Source: Bacteroidales bacterium UBA5762
GTDB taxonomy: Bacteria; Bacteroidota; Bacteroidia; Bacteroidales; TTA-H9
Reading direction: 5' to 3'
DNA: 64,000 nucleotides
Assembly: GCA_002418865.1 (NCBI GenBank)
Contig: DIEY01000100.1
Span: 1 to 64,000, forward strand
Positions 47,244 through 54,435 of the stretch are shown in pieces; positions within the stretch are counted from its first letter, which is position 1; each line of letters opens with the position of its first letter. Below the pieces are notes generated by a model, which was given only the letters and a program-made list of their open reading frames with translations, had not been told where the DNA came from and ran no database searches. The position numbers and the translations under genes are program-made.

Positions 47244-48653
47244 ATGACATTCAATTCACTGCCTTTTCTTATTTTTCTGCCTATTGTCGTCATCACATAT
47301 TATCTTTTAGCACCAAAGTGGCGATGGATAATGCTACTCGCGGCCAGTTACTTGTTTTATATGTGGTGGAATCCAGCCTATATCATTTTAATTCTTTTTT
47401 CAACCCTTATTAATTTTTACTCGAGTCATGCCATCGAAAGACATGCATCAAAACAACAAAAGAAAAAATATCTTTACTTATGCTTAATTACCAATTTAGG
47501 AATTTTATTTATCTTTAAATATTATGGCTTATTTACACAAGCCTTCATGGGTATTGCCGATATTTTTGGTGTAAAAGCCCGCTTGCCTTTTCTCAATTTA
47601 TTACTTCCAGTAGGAATCTCATTTTATACTTTCCAAACTTTAAGTTATACCCTAAATGTATATTTTGGGAAACAAAAAGCGGAAAAACATCTCGGATATT
47701 TTGCTCTTTTTGTTACTTTCTTTCCTCAGTTAGTAGCCGGACCCATAGAGCGCTATGATAGGCTTACACCTCAGTTGAAAACCCCACATTATCCTTCATA
47801 CGAAAACTTTTCCAATGGTTTTAGGCTAATCATTTTCGGATTATTCATCAAAATGGTTATTGCAGACAATTTAGCTCCTTACGTAGAAGAAATTTACAGT
47901 CAACCTGCGGCATACAACACTTTTCACCTTATGGCAGGGCTTGGGTTTTATTCCTTTCAGATTTATGCCGATTTTTATGGATATTCGACCATAGCCCTTG
48001 GTTCGGCTCTACTAATAGGGGTCAATTTAATGGATAATTTCAAGACTCCTTATTTATCGGCAAGCATTCGGGAATTTTGGAGACGCTGGCATATCAGTCT
48101 TAGTACATGGTTCCGCGATTATGTTTATATTCCTCTTGGAGGCAACCGTGTAAAATGGAGCAGATGGGCACTTAATATCTTCATAGTTTATACACTGAGC
48201 GGATTGTGGCATGGCGCCAATTGGACATTTTTAATTTGGGGAAGTATTTTTGGTCTTATGTTCATTATTGAAAGATTTTTCTACGAACGCTTCGGAATTA
48301 TCAGTACACAGAAATGGGGAATAAGAAGAATTTTTGGCGTGCTCATCACTTTTGTAATCGTCACTCTTGCATGGATTTTTTTCCGTAGCAGCTCATTATC
48401 GAATGCCCTCTCCATGTTCGAGGCATTATGGAATAACACTGTATTGGCCGATCCATGGCGGCCCGATCCTTTTATAATGTTCTGGCTTGGATTGTTCATT
48501 ATTCTCGATATACTCCTTTTTAACAACCGTTTCGATCAATGGTGCTCTAAAAAACCTTTATGGCTGAGATGGACTATCTACACATTGCTCATTTTCGGTA
48601 TCACAGCCTTTAGTGGAATAGATAATCAACCCTTTATATATTTCCAGTTCTGA
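47244..48653 (+). CDS. MBOAT-family O-acyltransferase
   Basis: Polytopic membrane protein of 469 residues of the DltB/AlgI branch, which moves acyl groups to extracytoplasmic glycans. It opens FLPIVVITYYLLAPKWRW and has about ten helices. The AlgI-type signature runs through PVGISFYTFQTLSYTLNVY, LVAGPIERYDRL, FWRRWHISLSTWFRDYVYIPLGG and the catalytic His323 in LSGLWHGANWTF. It overlaps the next gene by one base (TGATG), and that gene encodes an SGNH-like partner, the usual arrangement for two-component acyltransferases (MBOAT donor plus SGNH acceptor enzyme). Confidence 0.93.
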   Translation: MTFNSLPFLIFLPIVVITYYLLAPKWRWIMLLAASYLFYMWWNPAYIILILFSTLINFYSSHAIERHASKQQKKKYLYLCLITNLGILFIFKYYGLFTQAFMGIADIFGVKARLPFLNLLLPVGISFYTFQTLSYTLNVYFGKQKAEKHLGYFALFVTFFPQLVAGPIERYDRLTPQLKTPHYPSYENFSNGFRLIIFGLFIKMVIADNLAPYVEEIYSQPAAYNTFHLMAGLGFYSFQIYADFYGYSTIALGSALLIGVNLMDNFKTPYLSASIREFWRRWHISLSTWFRDYVYIPLGGNRVKWSRWALNIFIVYTLSGLWHGANWTFLIWGSIFGLMFIIERFFYERFGIISTQKWGIRRIFGVLITFVIVTLAWIFFRSSSLSNALSMFEALWNNTVLADPWRPDPFIMFWLGLFIILDILLFNNRFDQWCSKKPLWLRWTIYTLLIFGITAFSGIDNQPFIYFQF

Positions 48654-50182
48654 TGAAGCCGCTTGCCGCCAAAATATTGCCCCGCCTTTTCATATTAGCC
48701 ATTATTGCTTTTCTATTGAATTGGATCTATACCGTTGAGTTTTATCCCCGCGACCTGAAAAAAATCGACTTACTCGATTCTCTCCAGAAAGTTATACCTC
48801 AATCCGATGTCATCTATTTCGGAGAATCATCCAATTTTAGTTTTATATATGAAGACTACGATCAACGCCGCATAAGTGATTTCATAACTGATTATTTTCC
48901 GGGACTGCAAATGGGTACGGTCAATAAAGGAGCCTTGCATGCCGGCATCTATCTGAGACTGCTGCAGCAAATTCCACCTGAGGCTCCCGTAAAAACAATA
49001 ATTATTACCATGAACCTGCGTTCCTTCTCTGCCGACTGGATTTATTCGAAACTCGAAAACGTGTTACAACGCGACATGGTTCTTATTAGCGATGGACCTC
49101 CACTTTGGAATCGATTCCGTTTAGGACTCAAGGCTTATGATAATAAAACCTCCATGCAGCGTAGCCTGCAGGTAAAACATGCTCTAAAAACCCAAGCTTT
49201 ACCTGTTGACCCTCCTTGCAACTTCCCCAATGCGGCCGCATGGATAGAAACCATCAAGAAATCGCCAACTTATCCCTTGATTGAAGATAGTGTAGCAAAA
49301 GCACTGGCCGTTTCATTCGTCATCAATTATGGTTTTCAAATCGATACCATGGATAATCCAAGAATTCATGATTTTGATGATATCGTAAAATACGCTCACC
49401 AAAGAGGTTGGCAGGTAATATTGAATATTTTACCTGAAAATACACAGCTATCTTCTGCATTATTAGGGCCATGTCTTAAAAAACTAATGATGAGCAATGC
49501 AGAATTGCTCACCAAAAGATACGAAAGTCAAGGTGCAATCGTAGTAAATAATCTCGAGTTGGTTGATTCATCACACTTCAGCGATAAAAAATGGCCAACC
49601 GAGCATTACGATGAGTATGGTCGAAAAATGGTAGCCCGTCAAATAGCTCTAAGCATGAAAAATCTTTATCCAAACTATTTTTCCGATGTATTCATGAAAT
49701 CCAATTTCACTTGTGATTACGAAACCCCATCACCCTTTTTTCTTACACTTAGAAAAGATTCAACTTGCTCTCGTTCGGGAAAATTTGCCGAGAGACTCGA
49801 TACGAATAACGCATTTGGAGCCAGATTTGTCAGACATTATTACGAAGTGAAAACTCTTAATCCTCAAAAAATTACTGCCAGCGGATGGTTTACTGGAAAC
49901 TATCAGCCTAAGGATGTAAAACTCATCATTAGCATCGAAGATGATAAGAAACAAAGCAAACTTTGGACGGCTAGCGTTTCGAAAGACATGGAAAATGGGA
50001 AATGGGCTTCACTACAAGTGAGTGCAACTATTCCCGAGAATTTCGGCCCTAATGATGTAATAAAAGTATATTTCTGGTACACAGGGAAAAACTCGGTCTG
50101 GATAGATGATGTAAACATTACGCTACAAACTGAGAATTTGAACACTGAATCCGATACAATTTCTTCTTTAATCGAAAATTAA
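48653..50182 (+). CDS. SGNH-like acyltransferase partner with C-terminal beta-sandwich
   Basis: A 509-residue protein translationally coupled to the MBOAT gene. An N-terminal membrane anchor (about 9-26) places the rest outside. The SGNH fold is suggested by block-I-like YFGESSNFS (57-63, Ser59 or Ser60 as nucleophile) and block-V-like WPTEHYDEYGR (Glu317, His318). The order and size resemble the DltD/AlgJ/AlgX-type partners of MBOAT proteins, although identity is not obvious. The C-terminal 140 residues (from about 360, CDYETPSPFF) form a beta-sandwich-like module ending VWIDDVNI, similar to the C-terminus of the gene at 50250. Likely job is O-acylation of an envelope glycan. Confidence 0.72.
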   Translation: MKPLAAKILPRLFILAIIAFLLNWIYTVEFYPRDLKKIDLLDSLQKVIPQSDVIYFGESSNFSFIYEDYDQRRISDFITDYFPGLQMGTVNKGALHAGIYLRLLQQIPPEAPVKTIIITMNLRSFSADWIYSKLENVLQRDMVLISDGPPLWNRFRLGLKAYDNKTSMQRSLQVKHALKTQALPVDPPCNFPNAAAWIETIKKSPTYPLIEDSVAKALAVSFVINYGFQIDTMDNPRIHDFDDIVKYAHQRGWQVILNILPENTQLSSALLGPCLKKLMMSNAELLTKRYESQGAIVVNNLELVDSSHFSDKKWPTEHYDEYGRKMVARQIALSMKNLYPNYFSDVFMKSNFTCDYETPSPFFLTLRKDSTCSRSGKFAERLDTNNAFGARFVRHYYEVKTLNPQKITASGWFTGNYQPKDVKLIISIEDDKKQSKLWTASVSKDMENGKWASLQVSATIPENFGPNDVIKVYFWYTGKNSVWIDDVNITLQTENLNTESDTISSLIEN

Positions 50183-50249
50183 TCACTCCAAATAAATTTT
50201 CTATCTTTCAAAAATTTATATCACTTACTATTGAATTAATAACACATTT

Positions 50250-52091
50250 ATGAAAAAGATAAAATACCCCATTTCGACAGCAAGTCTGCTCTTATGTGTG
50301 ATTGTATTAATAGGTGTGCGCTTGAATTATCCTCCCAAAAATATATTGACGTACGATACTTTTGGCTATTATATTCATTTACCCGCCCGTCATATTTACC
50401 ACGACCCTATGATTCAAAATTTCGAGTGGGTAACGGAAATAAACCAGAAATACAATAACACTCCAACATTTTATCAATTTTCAGAAGGAATAAACGGACA
50501 GAAAGTCATTCGTTTTAATCGAGGTATTTCTTACCTTCTGGCTCCTGGGTTCTATGCCGGCCATGTTTGGGCAAAATTGAGCGGAGCTCCTCAAGATGGC
50601 TTCTCTAAACCCTACCAACAAGCAATTTGGATCTGGGGAATGATTTTTAACCTCTTGGGATTCTATCTCATAAAAAAAATTCTGCTCCGTTATTTTAACG
50701 ATCTTACCACAGCCATAACACTGGTAGTTATTCTACTGATAAGTAATCTTTATTTCTTTTATGGCTACGGCAACGATATTCCTCATGTTTATTTGTTCAC
50801 TCTCAACGCTGCTCTCATTTGGTTTAGCATTCGCTGGCATCATCATTTTAAGATATGGGATGCAGCCCTTATTGGATTTACGCTTGGCATCATCGCTATT
50901 ACACGCATGAGTGAGATACTCATCGTTTTTATTCCATTATTATGGGGCGTAAAAAATAAAGAAAGTCTACATTCACAATTACGACTCTTCTGTAATAAAT
51001 GGCAACATATTGTGTTTGCCGTAATTGCAGGAATTATTCCTATATTAAGCCAGATTATTTACTGGAAACAAGCCTCTGGACAATTTGTGTATCATGTTTA
51101 TACAGATCCGGGCTCAACGCTCGATTTGATGAATCCACGGTTTTTTTATACTTTACTAAGTTTCCGCAAGGGCTGGTTGATATATGTTCCTGTGATGATA
51201 TTTGCTTTATGGGGTATCTACAAGGCCTTCCGCAGAAAGGAAGAATGGGCATGGGCTGTATTAGTGTATATTGCACTCAATTTTTATGTGATTTCAAGTT
51301 TTAGCAGCTTGTTAAGCTATGGATGGAGGGCTTTTCTCCAGTCGTATGCCGCACTTGTTCTTCCCATGGGCATATTTATACAATGGATGCTTTCGAGAAA
51401 ACCTCTCGCCATCGCTGGATGGTGCATTATTCTGGCAATCTTAGGTGTAATAAACATCTTTCAAGCATGGCAAATCAATATGGGTATCATCGACGGTTCA
51501 CGCATGACGATGAAATATTATGTTTCGGTTTTTATGAAAAAACATCCTCCCGAAAATGCAAAAAAATATCTTTTGGTTCAGCGCTCGGTCACTGGCAGAG
51601 AAAATTTGGAAAAAACTGACAACTATTTCAACCATGTCTTAAAATTTTACGATTTCGAAACACCTAATCCCAACCTTAAGTCACATATCGATTCCATCGT
51701 TTCTTTTTCGGGAAAATATTGTTTGAGGCTGGACAGTACGATTGAATATACTCCCGGACTCGAATGTTCTTATGGCGATATAAGTAATGGTAAATATGCA
51801 TGGATAAGAATCAGTGCAAGGGTATATCCTACCCAACAGCTCGAAGATGCTTCGGTTTCGCTGGTGACGCACGCCATTCGAAACAAACAGACTTATAAAT
51901 ATTCAGCGAGAAAAATTACAGATACAATTTTCCACGTACAACCCAATCAATGGAATTATGTCTGGCACGATTACATGACCCCCGAACCAATTTCAGCCGA
52001 AGATGGCATCAAAAGCTATATTTGGAACCGAAGCAAGTACCCGGTATTTATCGACGATATCCGCATCGAAGTATTCGAACCCATTCTGTAG
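50250..52091 (+). CDS. Polytopic membrane protein with C-terminal beta-sandwich, paralogue of the GT2-fusion membrane part
   Basis: A 613-residue protein with an N-terminal helix, a first exoplasmic loop (LTYDTFGYYIHLPARHIYHD) and about ten helices, then a C-terminal module of about 150 residues from FYDFETPNPNL to VFIDDIRIEV. The helices match the C-terminal part of the protein at 44923; the sandwich matches the C-terminus of the SGNH-like protein at 48653. No GT2 domain is present. This is the layout of GT39/PMT-like lipid-linked-sugar glycosyltransferases, though I see no decisive catalytic motif beyond Asp residues in loop 1. It lies 67 bp after the SGNH gene and may be the second glycosyltransferase of the cassette. 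Confidence 0.65.
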   Translation: MKKIKYPISTASLLLCVIVLIGVRLNYPPKNILTYDTFGYYIHLPARHIYHDPMIQNFEWVTEINQKYNNTPTFYQFSEGINGQKVIRFNRGISYLLAPGFYAGHVWAKLSGAPQDGFSKPYQQAIWIWGMIFNLLGFYLIKKILLRYFNDLTTAITLVVILLISNLYFFYGYGNDIPHVYLFTLNAALIWFSIRWHHHFKIWDAALIGFTLGIIAITRMSEILIVFIPLLWGVKNKESLHSQLRLFCNKWQHIVFAVIAGIIPILSQIIYWKQASGQFVYHVYTDPGSTLDLMNPRFFYTLLSFRKGWLIYVPVMIFALWGIYKAFRRKEEWAWAVLVYIALNFYVISSFSSLLSYGWRAFLQSYAALVLPMGIFIQWMLSRKPLAIAGWCIILAILGVINIFQAWQINMGIIDGSRMTMKYYVSVFMKKHPPENAKKYLLVQRSVTGRENLEKTDNYFNHVLKFYDFETPNPNLKSHIDSIVSFSGKYCLRLDSTIEYTPGLECSYGDISNGKYAWIRISARVYPTQQLEDASVSLVTHAIRNKQTYKYSARKITDTIFHVQPNQWNYVWHDYMTPEPISAEDGIKSYIWNRSKYPVFIDDIRIEVFEPIL

Positions 52092-52253
52092 AACCCAATT
52101 CGTTCTAAAACTTTAAATTGTAGACTATATCAAAAATTAAAAATACAATCCAGTTTCAAAGAAGGTTAATTAGGAATACAACTAAAGAGAAAATCGTTGT
52201 ATATATTCATCCTCCCGCATTCTTAGTTTATTCAACTTATCCATGGAGTGGCC

Positions 52254-52901
52254 TCAAGATAGATCGGAACTAATAAGGTGAATAAATTCTTCTCGGGTTT
52301 CTTTGCGCGTAAATGCACCCGTAAAATCGGAAGTTGTGGTTACCGAATTTTGTTTTTGAACGCCTCGCATAGCCATGCACAAGTGTTTTGCTTCTATTAC
52401 AACGGCTACACCTAAAGGATTAAGAGCCTCTTGAATACATTCCTTAATTTGTGTAGTAAGACGCTCCTGAACCTGCAAACGTCGTGCATAAGCATCTACA
52501 ACTCTGGCAATCTTACTTAAACCCGTGATGTATCCGTTGGGAATATAAGCCACATGCGCTTTCCCAATAAAGGGGATCATGTGGTGCTCGCACAAGCTGT
52601 ATATCTCAATATCCTTAACGATTACCATTTGCCTATAATCTTCTTTAAACCGAGCCGAAAGCAACATTTCCTTCGGATCAAGGTCGTAACCATGAGTAAG
52701 AAATTGCATAGATTTTGCCACTCGCATAGGCGTATCAAGCAAACCATCACGATCGGCATCTTCTCCAATCAATTTTAAAATTTCATGATAGTGATACGAT
52801 AACTTTTCCAGTGTTTCGTAATTGTATTTGTCAATTTTCTTATACCCTTCGAGGGAATTTTCTTCTATCATATCGTGAATAATCTTTTCGTTGTTATGCA
52901 T
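52254..52901 (-). CDS. folE: GTP cyclohydrolase I
   Basis: Opens the GTP imidazole ring to give 7,8-dihydroneopterin triphosphate, the first step of folate, queuosine and pterin synthesis. The 215-residue protein has the zinc ligands Cys104 and His107 ([10 protein letters not shown]) and Cys175 (KHLCMAM), and the conserved [23 protein letters not shown] and [16 protein letters not shown] blocks. The N-terminal 45 residues are a variable helix extension. It is 62 bp after the PTPS-family gene, likely the last gene of the porW run, and the pairing indicates a shared pterin route. Confidence 0.97.
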   Translation of the reverse strand: MHNNEKIIHDMIEENSLEGYKKIDKYNYETLEKLSYHYHEILKLIGEDADRDGLLDTPMRVAKSMQFLTHGYDLDPKEMLLSARFKEDYRQMVIVKDIEIYSLCEHHMIPFIGKAHVAYIPNGYITGLSKIARVVDAYARRLQVQERLTTQIKECIQEALNPLGVAVVIEAKHLCMAMRGVQKQNSVTTTSDFTGAFTRKETREEFIHLISSDLS

Positions 52902-52963
52902 AAAGTAAAGTAAATATCGAGTGTAACAAAGGATTGAACATTGGATAAACTAAAATGTTTAAT

Positions 52964-53377
52964 TTATTTTCCAAAATATTCAACAGAATTATTTTCGGTT
53001 TCTTCGAGTCTGATTTTATAGAGCTGAGCTCCGCTTTCAAGAATGGGTTGTTCGAGTTGCTCCCATATTGCCATGGCGATAATTTCGGTAGAAGCCATTC
53101 TCCCTTGCATAAAATTCACTTCAGTGTTAAGGTTCTTGTGATCCACCTTTTCAATCACATATTGTTGAATGATCTGGCTTAATTTTTTCAGGTTGACGAC
53201 CATGCCAGTTTCGGCGTCGGGAATTCCTTTCACGGTAATATAAAGTACATAGTTGTGTCCATGCCAATTGGGATTGCTACATTTACCGAAAATCTCGAAA
53301 TTTTTTTCATCGTTATATTCGGGCTTGAAAAGACGATGAGCAGCATTGAAAGTCTCACGCCGGGTAAGATATATCAT
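52964..53377 (-). CDS. 6-pyruvoyl-tetrahydropterin synthase / QueD family enzyme with Cx5HGH motif
   Basis: A 137-residue enzyme using dihydroneopterin triphosphate. ATG 53377 is chosen, since it starts 4 bp after the previous stop; an earlier ATG gives an unlikely extension. Zinc ligands are His14 (FNAAHRLF), His39 and His41. The active-site Cys33 is in GKCSNPNWHGHNY, that is C-x5-HGH. Classic QueD has C-x3-HGH, whereas C-x5-HGH is the pattern of animal-type 6-pyruvoyl-tetrahydropterin synthase (PTPS-II). The product may be 6-pyruvoyl-tetrahydropterin rather than 6-carboxytetrahydropterin. It lies directly upstream of folE, which makes its substrate. Confidence 0.88.
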   Translation of the reverse strand: MIYLTRRETFNAAHRLFKPEYNDEKNFEIFGKCSNPNWHGHNYVLYITVKGIPDAETGMVVNLKKLSQIIQQYVIEKVDHKNLNTEVNFMQGRMASTEIIAMAIWEQLEQPILESGAQLYKIRLEETENNSVEYFGK

Positions 53378-53381
53378 GATC

Positions 53382-53771
53382 TTATGGGTTTTTCTTACGA
53401 AGATGGGGCAAAAGTGCAGAAAGTTCAAAAAAAGTGTAAATTAAGTAAAATATGAAGAAACATACGGTAAAGGCTTTAAAATCTTTTGGAAAAAGAAATG
53501 CATAAAGGATTAATATTAATACAAACACAAGTAGACGGCCGGCAGTGGATAGCATGTAAAAGTTGACAAATTTTTTCGGATTTTGACGAATTAGTTTGAC
53601 GGCCATATTATTGTATACCAAGGTATGGGCCATAAAAAAAATAAGAATAAATGGCATAGCCGGCGTAATAATACCTTTTGGTAGAATAAAAGTTAAAATA
53701 GTACCAATAATGGCAAGAAATACCGAAAGTATAACCAATTTACGTAAATAATGCTTAAACTCATTCGTCAT
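53382..53771 (-). CDS. AtpI-like four-helix membrane protein
   Basis: A 129-residue membrane protein with four hydrophobic helices (about 12-31, 36-54, 76-94 and 98-117) and the loop RQNPKKFVNFYMLSTAGRL. Position after the AtpZ-like gene, with an 11-bp overlap, and topology fit the AtpI-type protein usually placed just before atpB in this phylum, where it may help magnesium supply or c-ring assembly. Sequence alone is weak evidence. The ATP synthase genes do not follow; a pterin gene does. Confidence 0.6.
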   Translation of the reverse strand: MTNEFKHYLRKLVILSVFLAIIGTILTFILPKGIITPAMPFILIFFMAHTLVYNNMAVKLIRQNPKKFVNFYMLSTAGRLLVFVLILILYAFLFPKDFKAFTVCFFIFYLIYTFFELSALLPHLRKKNP

Positions 53772-54015
53772 GTGATTGATTGTTTTTAGAGTTTTTGGGA
53801 TGAAGTTTTATGAAATCCTTTATGCCTAAATAAACAGCAAAAGCAACACCAACCAATGTAAATAGTATGGTAAATATTGGAAATTTTAATTTGAGATATT
53901 GATCGAGTTTGATTCCACCCACAACTCCCAAAAGAATGACCGCCAGCATTTGGAAGGCAAGCGAAGAGTATTTGGCATAATTAAATAAAGGATTTTTTAG
54001 GTCATTCTCTTTCAT
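53761..54015 (-). CDS. atpZ: AtpZ-like small membrane protein
   Basis: 84 residues from ATG 54015 with two helices (about 16-35, LAFQMLAVILLGVVGGIKLDQYL; 44-64, ILFTLVGVAFAVYLGIKDF). The first helix with its GGIKLDQYLK motif is the usual AtpZ/AtpI (DUF of the F0F1-ATPase subunit family) pattern. A longer frame from 54114 would run deep into the bactofilin gene and is rejected. It overlaps bactofilin by 14 bp and the next gene by 11 bp, so the three are translated together. Confidence 0.75.
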   Translation of the reverse strand: MKENDLKNPLFNYAKYSSLAFQMLAVILLGVVGGIKLDQYLKLKFPIFTILFTLVGVAFAVYLGIKDFIKLHPKNSKNNQSHDE

Positions 54016-54382
54016 TTTTAGGTACGCCTTGATTGTTTTCAGGTAGCTCCATAATGCATTTCCCACTGAAACGTGCACCAGGTTCAATAGCCAATTTACT
54101 GCAAGTAATATCACCCTGAAGCACAGCAGTTGATTTTAGAGTCAGAAGCTCGGATATATTAATGCTTCCTTTGATTTTTCCAGCAAAATCACCAGTGCGG
54201 CAATAGATTTCTCCATCTACACTCCCTGATTCACCAATGACAACCTTGCCTTTGCAATCGAGCTTACCTCTTAATTGGCCTTCGATTCGAATATCGCCTC
54301 CACAGCTCACATCACCTTCTATAGATGTCATAGAGCCAATGATATTCACAATAGGGTTTTCAATAACTGTAGTTTTAGCCAT
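54002..54382 (-). CDS. Bactofilin (polymer-forming cytoskeletal protein)
   Basis: A 126-residue cytoskeletal protein that self-assembles into filaments without nucleotide. The central beta-helix shows glycine-spaced hydrophobic rungs: IGSMTSIEGDVSCGGDIRIEG, QLRGKLDCKGKVVIG, SGSVDGEIYC, AGKIKGSINIS and LQGDITCSKLAIEPGARFSG. The short polar ends are typical. Position between porW and atpZ is a familiar Bacteroidota order, so the bactofilin may help localise T9SS or cell-wall components. Confidence 0.93.
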   Translation of the reverse strand: MAKTTVIENPIVNIIGSMTSIEGDVSCGGDIRIEGQLRGKLDCKGKVVIGESGSVDGEIYCRTGDFAGKIKGSINISELLTLKSTAVLQGDITCSKLAIEPGARFSGKCIMELPENNQGVPKNERE

Positions 54383-54435
54383 TACCGTATTTTTTTCAAA
54401 TTTACATTAAAAATCACCGCTTTCTAAAAATTATC

